Assembly (NCBI GenBank): GCA_000222875.2
Contig: AFRD01000003.1
Span: 181,638-245,637 of the forward strand
Origin: Periglandula ipomoeae IasaF13
Lineage: Eukaryota > Ascomycota > Sordariomycetes > Hypocreales > Clavicipitaceae
Direction of reading: 5' to 3'
Length of the DNA stretch: 64,000 nucleotides
Shown: piece by piece, positions 12,709-23,778 of the stretch
Numbering within the stretch: position 1 is the stretch's first letter
Layout: every line of letters starts with the position of its first letter
Translations under genes and position numbers: made by a program
Notes under the pieces: model-generated
Told to the model about the DNA's origin: nothing
The model's input: only the letters and a program-made list of their open reading frames with translations
Database searches by the model: none

Positions 12709-13428
12709 ATGTCCGCCTCATCGGAAGAAGAAGACGAGGATTACCTCTCCGACAACCAATCTACAGAATCGAGCTCCGACCATGACTTCCCTCCGCGACC
12801 ATTATCACAAAACTACTTTGCACCTCCGTTCTACGGGCGCCCTCCCACGCCGCTCCCTCCATCACCATCACTCACATCCCTCCTACGACCCTCTCGTCCT
12901 ACGACGCCCGATCCATCCGACGATGAGAACATCGCGCCCGTCCCGCGCGCAGCACCAAAGGTGCCTACGTACGAATACTATGGCTTCGTCCTCTATCTGT
13001 TCAGCAGTCTCACGTTCCTCATGTACCTCCTCTGGAGCTACCTGCCCTCGCCGTTTCTCCACGCCCTCGGAATATACTACTACCCAAATCGATGGTGGGC
13101 GCTCGCGATCCCCGCCTTCATCGTCATGCTCCTTTGCTACATTTACATCGCGCTGGCTTCGTACAACACGGAAATCCTGACGGTGCCGATGAATAGCGTG
13201 GAGACGATTGTAGATGGGGCGGGGAAGCCAGCTGTGATTGATTCAAAGGGACGATTGAGAGGAAGTGGAAAGAAGGAGAGGAAGTGCGATAGTAGTGGCA
13301 GGCTAAGATGGAGGGAGATTTGGAATGAAGGAACTGATGCGGTGATGGATATTCCGCTTTCGGGGGTGTGTGAGGTTTTGTATGGGGAGGGGAGGGAGGA
13401 AGATGAGGATGAGGATGTGTATTCATAG
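12709..13428 (+). CDS. GPI19: PIG-P / Gpi19, GPI-GlcNAc transferase subunit
   Basis: Subunit of the ER complex that transfers GlcNAc from UDP-GlcNAc to phosphatidylinositol, the first step of GPI-anchor synthesis. Single exon, 239 residues. The N-terminal ~85 residues are Ser/Pro/acid-rich; the PIG-P domain follows, with two membrane helices (YGFVLYLFSSLTFLMYLLW and WWALAIPAFIVMLLCYIYIAL) and the conserved EYYGF and NTEILTVPMNS segments. I chose the ATG at 12709 (MSASSEEEDED) because the in-frame sequence upstream shows no conserved feature. The 3' third is unusually G-rich on the coding strand. Confidence 0.87.
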   Translation: MSASSEEEDEDYLSDNQSTESSSDHDFPPRPLSQNYFAPPFYGRPPTPLPPSPSLTSLLRPSRPTTPDPSDDENIAPVPRAAPKVPTYEYYGFVLYLFSSLTFLMYLLWSYLPSPFLHALGIYYYPNRWWALAIPAFIVMLLCYIYIALASYNTEILTVPMNSVETIVDGAGKPAVIDSKGRLRGSGKKERKCDSSGRLRWREIWNEGTDAVMDIPLSGVCEVLYGEGREEDEDEDVYS

Positions 13429-14019
13429 ATGGGATTCATCATGTTGGGCGTTTGGGCATATTGAGCGGTTGTGTTGATTTTGTTATCCGGAATGGGGCAT
13501 GAGTGGTATAGAGGCGTTTCCGCGTATGCAGAACAGCTTGCGCGCGCCGTCATTGAACGTCAATTTTGGGATGGCCTATTTTTCTGAACAGCTGTAGTCA
13601 TCGTATGCGAGTCTATCTTCACATGGTCCAGACTCAAAAGATGCCTGGCTAGAGGCAGAATGATGCTACGTGGCACGAGGAACGCGCAGCACATATGCTC
13701 GTAGAGGAACAAATTTGGTGACACTTAGTCAGAAGTCTAAAGAGATCTCGGAGTCACTTTTTTATCCTATCTTATTGTATTCAAGTTGGATAGCAAAGGA
13801 GCTGGCTTGATTACAGCTGCCCCAGATGCCCATGGCTGGCTCCGTGTCAATGGAAGCCCCACACCCCGCTACAGCCTTGCTGCAAGGCTACCAAACCGTC
13901 TAAAAATTTCGATATGGAGCTTCACAAAACTTGACCATTTCCGACAAGTTCTTGCTCATTTCTCATAGCGTCACATCAGTCGCCTCACACGAGCGCGAGC
14001 CAAAGCTGTGCTTGCAACC
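13429..14019. other. Intergenic GPI19-ROK1
   Basis: It holds the GPI19 3' end and the ROK1 promoter. No further feature seen. Confidence 0.6.
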
Positions 14020-16116
14020 ATGGATATCCTCAAAATTTTGTCCCGCGGGACGAAAAAGACCTCCAAAGCCGGCGTTGCCAATCACAATGCCACAGCTCAA
14101 CTACCATCTGCTGGCACGAAAACCAACCCACAGCTGTACCACGATGAAGTCCGCGGCATGAAGCGCAAGCGAACAGGTGATAGTGCCGAAGCTTCCGCCC
14201 CTTTAGAACTGCCCGTCGTGGACTTTTTCGCGCTAAAGCAGGAACCAACCGAGAACAAACGCAGTGAATCCCGAGCGAGCGAGCGAGCACCGAGCCCGGC
14301 ACCGGTTCCTACCAAGAAATTGACAGAGGAAGAATGTCGGCAATTACTGCGATCACATCGTCTCAAAATTACGTTGCTCTCGAAACACGAGGAACAGAAG
14401 AAGATCAAGAAGTCGAAAAAGAAGCAAAAGGCCGTCTTAGAGGAGAAAAAGGATGAGAAGAAGAATCTCTTCCCACAACCCTTGGAATCGTTCGGTGATT
14501 TGCGAACGACCTACGGGATTTCACGAACTATTGCCGAGAATTTGGTTGAACAGAGCTACCGACTTCCGACTGAGGTGCAAATGGGCAGTTTGCCTCTGTT
14601 GCTCCGCCCCGAACTCGCATTAATGGGAGTAGCAAATCTCGAGCATGGTGTAGATTTCCTAGCTGTTGCGCCTACGGGAAGCGGTAAGACTATAAGTTTC
14701 CTCATACCGGCGATTGAAAAGATTATGAAGAGACGCGAAAAAGAGGGCATCCAGGGTGTTAGGGAGTTGGAGGCACTGATTGTAGCGCCGACCCGAGAGC
14801 TGGTGCATCAAATAGTGAATGAAGGCAACAAACTTGTCCAAGGCACAGGTATCAAGATTGTGGCCATGAAGAAAGAGACGCAACTGGCTGCTGAGCAGCA
14901 GGTTATCGTCGAAGATAGCTCAGAAGACGATGATGAGTCCGAATCAGAGGAGGAGACCAAGCCCCAAGGCAAAGGCAAGGCCAAGGCGAAGAAGCCTCAT
15001 CCAGAGACGAAAACGGATATATTGGTCACGACACCGCAACTTTTGCTCAATTTCCTCGAGTCCGGACCAAGCGGCACACACAAGGTTCTTCTGACAGTGC
15101 GAGATTTGATTCTTGATGAGGCAGATGTCCTCCTGGATCCGTTGTTTAAGGAGACTACTTTGAAATTATGGACGGCTTGTACCAATGATAACGTACGCCT
15201 ATCGTTCTGGTCAGCTACGATGGGCTCCAACATCGAGACTCTAGTCGCTGATGAGCTCAAGACCCGAGCAGAAACATTGGGGAGAACACAAAAGCCCTTC
15301 GTGAGATTGGTCGTTGGTTTGAAGGATACGGCTGTCCCGAATGTCATTCACAGACTCATATATACGGCGAGCGAGCAGGGTAAACTCCTTGCTCTCCGTC
15401 AGCTTCTGCATTCTACGAGCGGCGACGACACTGGCCCGCCACTGCGTCCACCTTTCCTCGTCTTTACACAAACCATCGACCGAGCCATGGCTCTGCATGA
15501 AGAGCTCAAATACGATATCCCCTTGGAGGCTGGTGGTTCTTCACGCATTGCTGCGCTGCACAGCGCCCTCGCCGACTCAGCTCGATCGGCTATCATGCGC
15601 AAATTTCGAGCCGGCGAGATCTGGGTGCTGATCACAACTGACGTTCTTGCCCGCGGTGTAGACTTCGCAGGCGTTAACGGCGTCGTTAACTTTGACGTAC
15701 CCGGTTCCGCAGCCGCGTATGTTCACCGTGCGGGACGAACTGGGCGAGCTGGCAGAGAAGGTGGTGTCGCCGTTACATTCTACACGAAGGAAGATATCCC
15801 GTTCGTCAAGACAGTAGCCAACGTGATCGCCGTGAGCGAGAAGCAAGCTGGCAAAACCGGCGACCAGGCTGGTGTTCAGAAGTGGCTTCTGGATGCGCTG
15901 CCCAACGTGGCCAAGGCGGACAGGAAAAAGTTAAGAGAGCGCGGCGTTGAGTCACGACGAAGTGGTAGTGGGAGCAAGGCAAAGATTACGTCCAAGAGCG
16001 GGTATGAGAGAACGAAGGAGCATAATAGGAAGGGTGCGATGGATGCGAATAAGAGGAGAGTGGAGGGGCGCAAATTTGATGACGAGGAAGAAGGTGAATG
16101 GGCTGGGTTGGATTAG
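14020..16116 (+). CDS. ROK1: Rok1-type DEAD-box RNA helicase
   Basis: ATP-dependent RNA helicase of the Rok1/DDX52 family, needed for 18S rRNA maturation and 40S assembly in the nucleolus. Single exon, 698 residues from the ATG at 14020. Motifs in order: motif I APTGSGKT (about 217), Ia PTREL, an acidic/basic insert (SSEDDDESESEEE then KGKAKAKK, about 305-330), II DEAD (about 366), III SAT in WSATMG (about 398), V TTDVLARGVDF and VI HRAGRTGRAG (about 569). The N-terminus has the Rok1 hallmarks: MDILKILSRGTKK, LPVVDFF and a Lys-rich stretch before the Q-motif region. The C-terminus is basic. Nothing is missing. Confidence 0.93.
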   Translation: MDILKILSRGTKKTSKAGVANHNATAQLPSAGTKTNPQLYHDEVRGMKRKRTGDSAEASAPLELPVVDFFALKQEPTENKRSESRASERAPSPAPVPTKKLTEEECRQLLRSHRLKITLLSKHEEQKKIKKSKKKQKAVLEEKKDEKKNLFPQPLESFGDLRTTYGISRTIAENLVEQSYRLPTEVQMGSLPLLLRPELALMGVANLEHGVDFLAVAPTGSGKTISFLIPAIEKIMKRREKEGIQGVRELEALIVAPTRELVHQIVNEGNKLVQGTGIKIVAMKKETQLAAEQQVIVEDSSEDDDESESEEETKPQGKGKAKAKKPHPETKTDILVTTPQLLLNFLESGPSGTHKVLLTVRDLILDEADVLLDPLFKETTLKLWTACTNDNVRLSFWSATMGSNIETLVADELKTRAETLGRTQKPFVRLVVGLKDTAVPNVIHRLIYTASEQGKLLALRQLLHSTSGDDTGPPLRPPFLVFTQTIDRAMALHEELKYDIPLEAGGSSRIAALHSALADSARSAIMRKFRAGEIWVLITTDVLARGVDFAGVNGVVNFDVPGSAAAYVHRAGRTGRAGREGGVAVTFYTKEDIPFVKTVANVIAVSEKQAGKTGDQAGVQKWLLDALPNVAKADRKKLRERGVESRRSGSGSKAKITSKSGYERTKEHNRKGAMDANKRRVEGRKFDDEEEGEWAGLD

Positions 16117-16607
16117 ACCTGGAGCAAAAAGGACGACTGTTTAGCGACGTGATCACTATAATTCAATATATGTGATATGCATTGGTACAAGGATGGACGA
16201 TGTGAGTTGGAGCATGCTTGCTGTTTGTGAACGAAGGTGAGGAGCGCAATCACCAAGATACTGGTATATTAAGGCAGGAACGGGCAAGATGTCACTCCCC
16301 TGCCTGGGAATAAATTTCCTCAGGCAGAGATGGCAAGAAGCTTCAGGGGCGTACGAAGCTGCAGGCCAGAAAGCTTGATGACACAGATAAAGTTCCCAAG
16401 TACGCTACAGCTACTTCACGGTCCAGGCAGAAGTCCACCGCTCGAGGTAATTATCAACAGTGATGATTTATATAACTCTCATACTGTCCTAATGACTGCA
16501 CGACTCATGGGAGTTTCTCTCATTTCAAGACATCGAGTATAATCTCTATCTGTATCACCTTGAGCAGCCTCATCAAGACACGTCAATATCATTACCTGCT
16601 AGTCAAA
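16117..16607. other. Intergenic ROK1-unknown gene
   Basis: It holds the ROK1 3' end and the promoter of the next gene. No further feature seen. Confidence 0.55.
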
Positions 16608-17217
16608 ATGGCCGCAAGACTCCCCAAACAAGAACAGAAAGAGGGAACAGTAAGAGCTCATTGCTAATACATCCCCCTTCATCATGTCCACTGTTACTAA
16701 TATCACTCAGTATCTAGAAACCCCCCTTCTCCATTCCCAAGTCAAAGACCTCTCCCGCAGCAAGCCCAAGAATTCCACCAGCACAGTCTGGAACAACATC
16801 TTACTGCACACATTTCCCACCAAACAAGGCTTCCTGACCGGTTCAACCAGGCTCCAACGAAAGAGCAGCTCACGTCTGTTCGCAGCCCTCACCACGTGGG
16901 ACTGCCATTGTAATGGAAGACACGAAACGAGGTTCTTGCTCGTGGCGTGTAGAAGTCCGGGTTGTGAGACTCAAGCGATGATATGGGAAAGGGGTGTTGA
17001 CCAGATTACGCAGTACTGGAACGCTGCGAGAAAGTCGCCGACGAGGAAGTTTGGTGCTGTTGCGGTTGGGAAGGTGGTGAGGTTTTATGAGTGGAAGGGG
17101 AGGGATGAGGTGGTTGATCTTAGGGGTGATGGGGAGTATTATTATGTTGAGAGGCAGTGTGGGACGATTGCTAGGAAGCTCATATATATTCGGGAGACGA
17201 TTGAGAAGGAGGTGTGA
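16608..17217 (+). CDS. Unknown small protein (182 aa)
   Basis: No family recognised. Preferred model: exon 1 at 16608-16649 (MAARLPKQEQKEGT), a 61-bp intron at 16650-16710 with donor GTAAGA, branch TACTAAT and acceptor CAG, and exon 2 at 16711-17217. A one-exon alternative starts at 16684, inside that intron. Visible features: a WDCHCNGRHE stretch and a CRSPGCETQ stretch, four cysteines that could bind a metal (inference), then a basic mid-section and a charged C-terminus. No signal peptide or membrane helix. Coding-strand G is very high from about 16980 to the stop, unlike the 5' half. Confidence 0.6.
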
Positions 17218-20200
17218 TGGTTGGGTATTGGCTATAAGGATTGCTACGGGTTGCGTTTGGAGCCTTTGGTGTGAGCTTGTAAGTTGATTAGCAGTCTCGT
17301 TCTATCTACTTAGCTATTGATGTGGTGTGAAGCCCAAATACGTGGTGCAATTCAACGGGAGATTCAAGGAGTGAGTTTTGTATGGTCTTGATCCGAGCTG
17401 CTTGCGTTGAGGCAGTGCCTTTGAGGAGATGTGAATTTGAGCTTTCTCAATGATCTCCCTTTACGGACAGTAGCGTACATGTGCCCGGCATTCAGTCTCC
17501 CTTTGGAAACAACGCTCTTGTACTCTAACTTTAAGAGACGAGAACGGAAGGATGGAACAACTTGCCTGATGAAAAGCGAGTGGCCAAGAAAAGCTCGGTT
17601 CGATATGATTCGATAACCACAGCTTATCACGAGGCATGAAAGCGAAGCTGCACTGAAATGTCTCCGGATGACATATATCCTTACCTCGTATCCCCTCAAC
17701 AGCCGAACATCTGGTGATTGCGAAACCAACCTCTCTTGGCCGTTCACAGCGAGCACAAACACATTGACTCCTTGCGCTTGCCCGCCTGTCGTGCAACCAT
17801 GAGGATGGAAAAAACAATTTAAACATTCAGCCACATTCGTTCAATTACCGGCACTAAGCATGCACAAACACCAAGTTTGGCATGTCTCACGACGGAAATA
17901 GACATTCACACCGACCGGAAAAACTTGTTTGTTTGGGCAGAGGCACGTGTCGGTAATGTGCGCAGGAACATATCTGGGAAACAGTGGTGTTTGTTTCTGG
18001 AAATTAGGTTACGTGGCAGGGAGATGTAATTCCTGGGCATTTGCTTAGTCTTCTTGGTAGTCTTGGCATGGCGTATTGGGGTGGATTGGGGCTCAGGTGA
18101 AGCACATTAGACGCAATTCTAAACTAGCTTCAGAAGAAAGGAGAATAGCTGAGCTATCACGATCGTAATGTAATGCGCGGGGGAGGAAGTTCGGCAGAGG
18201 GCAATTAATAGAAGAAGTGGCCGTCAACTGGTCTCAGAAGGGTTTACCAACAGCTCCAGACGGGGAGTACGGCACAGTTTGCTGATCAAATATGGGGTTA
18301 GTTGCATCGAGGCAAATGCTAGTACGAGATATCGCATCGCTTCGGCGCGAATCAGCGGGGGGTGCTGAAGGTGAACACGACGCAATAATTTCCCGGCCAG
18401 TGTGGTTCCGGGTTGTGGACAACCGATGTTTGCGTTGGATGTGGATGTCGGCAATTTGAAGCCGAGGGATGGGGCAACAACTGATTGCAAGCCAGTAGTC
18501 TGATATTGGGAGATTGAGGTCTTCTTGGGGCGCTACGAATATTGAAATGACGTTTGGGCGGGCAATCGATATTTGTAGTATTCGCTGGTGGCAGGAGCCG
18601 GCGAACGTACGATAAGAGACTTTCCGTTGCATAAAATGACGATCTTTGACACAAAGAGGAGCTCGATGAGTTGCATAAACGTTGGCGTCGTCCCTGTCGC
18701 TCCTTGCCATTGCTGGCAACGCACTTTTGCGAACAGCGGGTTGCCCACTGCGGCTCGTGTTAACATTAAGGTTGCTGGCTAGAATCCGGGCCAATCAGGG
18801 TGGGTGGTGTCTTCAGATCGACGTTACTGGCTTCTCACGTAAAGTCCTCGCTGCGACTGCAGTGAATAAGGAGAGGTGCTGTGTCGCTCGTGAAGTCTTC
18901 GAAGTTTTCCATGAATGGTAGCGTGAAATGAGCAGCAAATGAAGGCCGAGGAGGGAGAACACCCGCGAGCTACCTCTAGACCCGTCATGGCAAGTGCCGC
19001 CAGATTTGGACAGTCTTGATGTTGGCCGTCACACGTAGTATAATGCCCAGTGCAGTTCTCGTCACACCTTCAAGCTGCAGTTCGTGCTGTCATCAGTCAG
19101 GCAGAAGTGCAGAGCTTGCGAGACGTGGTGCGAGTAATGAATCAGGTCGTACAGGCTCGTGCCTCTGAGTCAAGTCACGAAGGGAAAGCGTTCTGAAGCA
19201 CAACATATTACATGGCCCGATATTTAATTTTATCATTGACATAGTCTGTCTTCAAGCAGAAGTGAGTTCAGCGGCTCCAAAATGATACCCATGAGAGTTA
19301 GACTTCAATCTCGGCATTGCGCTCCCGAGAGATACGCTCACCGCGGGTTGAGTGATTCACTGGTCTTCAACTTCTCCTTCTCTGTCCGTATGTATATGGC
19401 CGACAGGATATTTCGAGCTTTGAAGAGAGGTCAACGTGGTGGCGTTAATATTGCAGAGGTCATCACAGGCCAGAAAGCCTGCATGGCGAACGACGTCAGA
19501 GTGGAGTCGGCCACCAGGACCCCTGATGATCAGAGCATGCGGCCTTTGTCCAATACGGAGCACCAGCTGGAGGCCGCAGCCGCCAAGGTGGTCGAGGTGG
19601 TCAGGGCTCGGCACAGACTGGGCCGCCGTCGAGTGCTGATTGGCTGCTGTGGGGGTGGCCCGTGTTTACCTACTCTTGAAACGAGGCGCACCCGCTTACC
19701 CATTAATAGCTGGGGCGCGGGAAGGAGGAAAGGGATCAAGATGCCTGATGCCTGATGCCTGCCCTTGTTCCTGCTCTTGCTCTTGTTGCTGCTTGTTCCT
19801 GCATTGGATGCTGCCAGCGCACACCCATGGACACCCACGTTCAGGCACCACACCTGCACCTGCGTGTTGTCGACCTGTCTTTTCTTCTTTATGATGATCA
19901 CATCTGCACCTGCTGGTTCCTTTGAGGCTTCCATGTTCCACGAGGGCCGCATCCGGATATCACGATCTACTTCACACCGTTTGAATTTTCTCCGTGCTGT
20001 TCGATCCGCGTTCTGGTTCTTGCTTGACTCGGAAACACTACCCAGAACTGCAATAATTATCGTGGCCTGTTGGTCCAAACGTCCAGTCCAACACCGCCAC
20101 CATGTTGGCTGACCTGCTTCCCTCCCCTGCCAAGCGTGCAGGGTTCCCATCCAAGTTTTCCCTGCTCCATCTGTTTCTGAGCCGTTCAATCTGATCTGCC

Positions 20201-21408
20201 TCCCAGTGCGCTTGCGAGTAGTCCATAGTCCGTTGCGTGACCATCCTGTTCGCCGAGTCTAATCTAGGCTGCTTTGAGGAAAGACGTCTTGAACACCGGT
20301 CACCACTAGCATTGCCCCAGGCTTGACAAAGAACTGTCTCTGAGATTGCGCGCGCTTCTTGGCAGGTTGGCGAGGCTCATGGTTGGGCTGGACCGCTCCG
20401 TCCATTCCTCACAGCGGCTATGGAACGGCTTCTTCGCCCAGACAACACAGCCTACGACCCAAAGGTCCAGCACGCCGGCCAGCCAGCCCGTGGCCGTAAT
20501 TGCGACCCCTTGTCATCTTTTGTTGGTAGCCGGCCAACCCCGTCTGCGCATGTGTATGGTTCATATGCATCTTGTTGGTTGGCCTGATCGCTGCCGAATA
20601 CTACTATTTGGGCCGTTCAAAGTGGTCACCACATTGCATGAGAACCACCCACACCTCTTCTCTGGGTCGTCTTGCGCCCACGGCTAACACCGCCTGGCTC
20701 GACTCTTTCTTTCGCCCCATGCCAGTTGCCAAGTTTTACTATTCCTAGGCCCAGCAATGCTTGATTATCGCCCAGACCCAATGCATGTAGTAGTGGTCCG
20801 TAATCATTGACAGGCGGGAACATGGCCCTCAGTCCCCCGTCGCGGATTTCCCGTCATGGTGATATTACCACGACGGACCCCCATTCCTGACCCCAGCCCT
20901 TTCTTTCTCTCTTCTCTTTCTTGTGAAGTACGCCCGTGATACCAGCTGTCGTTTCGATCCCTGTTTCTGTTCGCGAATCCCCTCGTTATTTGCTTTCCCC
21001 TCCCCCGGTGAGAGGGCTCCACGACTCATTCACCTGCCACTCCTTTTTTTTGTAAATTGCTCACCAAGTCCCGGGCACTTATACTGCCTCGTGTGATACT
21101 TTTTTTACCACTTTCCATCTTCGAGCCTATTGTTCCTGGGAATTCCAGCGGATAAGACACGGACCCTGAGAGCACTGGCCAACTCTCACGTATCAGCTCG
21201 AACCAAGGTAAATTCTCTCTAGTCCAAAGGAACAGACGTGTCTGGGTGATAGCCCTCTTAAACCTTTTTTTGTCTCCTTCATTCTTGTGTCTTCTCAGAA
21301 AGAGCAATCAGAGTCTCTTCACTTCATTTTGTCCCATGTATATTTTATGTTGCTAACCTCGGTCCGTGTTGACGCGGATCGTCTAGACAACCTCATCTTG
21401 GACAAACA
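17218..21408. other. 4.2-kb gene-free region upstream of TOS1
   Basis: Many overlapping open frames of up to 219 codons exist on both strands, none with recognisable motifs or plausible introns. Between about 20,880 and 21,310 the plus strand is rich in CT tracts, typical of promoters and long leaders of strongly expressed fungal genes. The length fits an extended TOS1 regulatory region, a non-coding transcript or lineage-specific genes; I cannot choose between them. Confidence 0.5.
19740..19760. repeat. Tandem GATGCCT x3
   Basis: Three perfect copies of a 7-bp unit, followed by a CTTG/TTCCTG-rich pyrimidine tract on the plus strand. Confidence 0.85.
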
Positions 21409-22974
21409 ATGAAGTACACTACCTCCGTATTCCTCGCCTCGGCTGGCTGGGCTACGGCTCTGACCCAGCAGTGCTCCGGAACCGCCACCAACGAGGAAAC
21501 TGGTTCTGCGGCGCCGTGAACCAGATTGTCTACGAGGGTATCAAGGGCAATGGCAAGTTCCAGGCCGTTACGCACATGGGAGCCACTGGCGAGTGTAAAT
21601 TCGAGGACAAGCCATACAGTGGCCCCTTGGCTCCTTTGGACGAGGATGTAAGTAGTCTGGAGCGCATTCACTCGGGTCACATCTTTCTCATGGTGTATAT
21701 TTACATCGCCACTCACTTATACGCCATTTCCACTCTATCTTGTCTCCAAGAAACCTACTGGTGTTAATCTTTTCCCTCTCTAGCTCTCAATCCACATTCG
21801 TGGCCCGATTTCCGTCAACTTCTTTGACGTTTACAATCTCGCTTCCAAGAGCAAGCGTGATGTCGAAGCTGAAATCGAGGTCGAGGCCGAGGCTTCTCCC
21901 GAGGTCGTCCCCCGTGCTGGCCACAACCACGGCCACAAGCATCTTCACCGCGCTCAGCGTGCCAAGCGCGACATGGTTGTCGCCACCATCGATGGCAAGG
22001 TAGTCTCCTGGGAGAACAACTGGTTCGGAGGTGCTGCTTCTACTCCGGCTCCCCCTCCTGCGGCCCAGACTCCCGCTGTGCAGGCTGCTGGCGGCGCAGC
22101 CCTCAAGTCTTCCAACGTCAAGTCTGGCAGCTCCGGCAGCTCCGGCAAGACCAAGGGCAAGCCTGCGCCTTCAGGCTCTGACTGGGATCGTGTCGCTTAC
22201 TACAATGCTGAGAAGCAGACTGCCGAGAACATGATCTTCATGGGCAACTATGGTGGCTCAGGTTCTGGTGTGTTTGATACGTAAGCCTTCCATGGCCCTT
22301 GCATGAAAGGCCCTTACACTTCACTTTTCATATCCTCTAATAATCGTGATAGTACTTGGGGCTCATCTCTCGCTTACCTGAACGCCAAGGGCGACGGCGG
22401 TGCCTCCTCCCCTCAGATCCTCTCCAACACTGAGATCCCCTCCAACAAGGAATTCGCCATCTTTTCCGCCGAGAAGTGCGACGCTTCCTGCGGTTTCTCC
22501 CGTGCTCAGGATGTCGCCTACAAGGGTTTCGGCGGCGCAAACAAGGTCTTCCTCTTCCACTTCAAGATGCCTCTCGACGGCGTCCGCACCTTCAACGGCG
22601 ACATGCCTGCCATCTGGGCTCTCAACGCCCGTATCCCCCGTACCGCTCAGTACAACGCCTGCTCTTGCTGGAAGACTGGTTGTGGTGAGGCCGATATTTA
22701 CGAAGTTTTGGCCTCTGGTGACACCAAGTGCAAGAGCACCTTCCACCTCGCCAACGGTGCTGGATCCTCCGACTACTTTGAGCGCCCGGTCGACAAGTAC
22801 ATCAAGGTTGCTGCCGTGTTCCACGAGAAGACCGCCACCGTCTCCATCAAGAAGCTGTCCGACTCCGTCGATTTCGCCAAGGGACTCGACGATGCCACTG
22901 TCTTGAAGTGGTTGTCTCAGCCCACTGATGCCGTTGACCTCAAGCTCAGCAGCTTGTTCCAGCTTCTCAGCTAA
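21409..22974 (+). CDS. TOS1: TOS1-family cell-wall protein (apparent 1-nt frameshift)
   Basis: Secreted, covalently linked cell-wall protein of the Tos1 family (DUF2403 then DUF2401). Exons: 21409-21647, 21784-22280, 22353-22974; introns of 136 and 72 bp. Signal peptide from MKYTTSVFLASAGWATAL; N-terminal Cys-containing domain (CSGTATNE, NWFCGAVNQIVYEG); a linker with two KR sites; an Ala/Pro/Ser-rich linker; C-terminal domain with VFDTTWGSSLAYLN, CDASCGFSRAQD, MPAIWALNARIPR and CSCWKTGCGEADIYEVL. One base appears missing at about 21,496 (GAGGAAAC): from the ATG the frame hits TGA at 21517-21519, whereas the conserved NWFCG sequence is in the next frame. Without it the product is about 452 residues. 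Its enzymatic role is unsettled; beta-glucan-related function is inference. Confidence 0.85.
21859..21969 (+). other. Kex2-bounded acidic/His-rich peptide within TOS1
   Basis: Codons 21853-21858 and 21964-21969 each encode Lys-Arg followed by Asp. The 37 residues between the cut points begin with an acidic block (DVEAEIEVEAEASPE) and end with HNHGHKHLH. Release by Kex2-type protease in the Golgi is inference from the dibasic sites. Confidence 0.45.
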
Positions 22975-23778
22975 AGAGCCAGATACCCTAGGAAAAGTTA
23001 TGTGAAACTGGAAACGGACTTGAGCCTAACTGGGCTTAACGATGCCGACTGAAATTGGGCAGTGTGGGCGGAATCTTTTACACACCTTGGATTATTCGTG
23101 TTGTGTACTTTTTTTTTTCTTCTTGGAAAGAACATTTCTGGGATGGAGATAGATACGGTTTATTTGTATATATTCTGGGTTACGACAATTATCATTACGT
23201 TTGTAGTGGAGAGCGGCTTGCCTTCGTGGCACCGATCTGTGATGTTTCGAGATTTGATACAATCTTTCGAAATGCGGAGACTATCCTGACTATTCTCAAT
23301 GATTTGTCGGGCCATGTCGAAACAAGCAACATATCATGTGGCCATTCAATGACAGCAGTGACACATTTAGACCTTGAGATGTATGCAGCGTAAGTAGGTT
23401 GCGATTGGGCTCGCGTTTCGAAGAGGCATTCTTGAGTGTCAGTAGTTCTACATGCGCCGCCATGTCGTCCAACTGAGTACACTGCATTATTATAGTAGTC
23501 GACCACATCGAAATACCTGCTTGGATGATGCTCATCGCTCAGCATCACTCTCGACCCATAGTCTTCACACTAAAAGATTCTCGTAAGATTTTCATGAACA
23601 CCATGTTCACTTCCCTTCCTGTAACAATGCATGATCAGCGCGGAAGGGGTTCGACTCCCGTTTATCATTCACCGCCCGAGTCCACACCCAATTTCAGACA
23701 ACAAACGTAGGCAATCCATGCTAAAAGTAGTATACAGTATGATACAAATGTACATGTGTTCTATCCAATTGCTATCAT
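22975..23778. other. Intergenic TOS1-MSK1 (convergent)
   Basis: It contains the 3' ends of two converging genes. Apart from a tRNA-like B-box at 23648-23658, nothing is seen. Confidence 0.6.
23648..23658 (+). promoter_or_regulatory. Orphan TFIIIC B-box match
   Basis: GGTTCGACTCC matches the B-box consensus GGTTCGANTCC exactly. No A-box or cloverleaf is visible in the preceding 120 bp, the candidate T-stem has a G-G mismatch, and no T-run terminator follows closely. It may be a tRNA relic or chance. Confidence 0.3.

Noticed and set aside
17364..17834. 156-codon minus-strand frame after the unknown small gene
   Set aside because: No motif, overlapped by similar frames, no conserved composition; likely chance.
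18234..18794. 186-codon minus-strand frame
   Set aside because: Opposite-strand and other-frame ORFs of similar quality overlap; no domain or signal seen.
19530..20189. 219-codon minus-strand frame crossing a tandem repeat
   Set aside because: Low-complexity sequence (KQQQEQEQEQ-like in another frame) from the CTTG/CTG tract keeps frames open; no motif.
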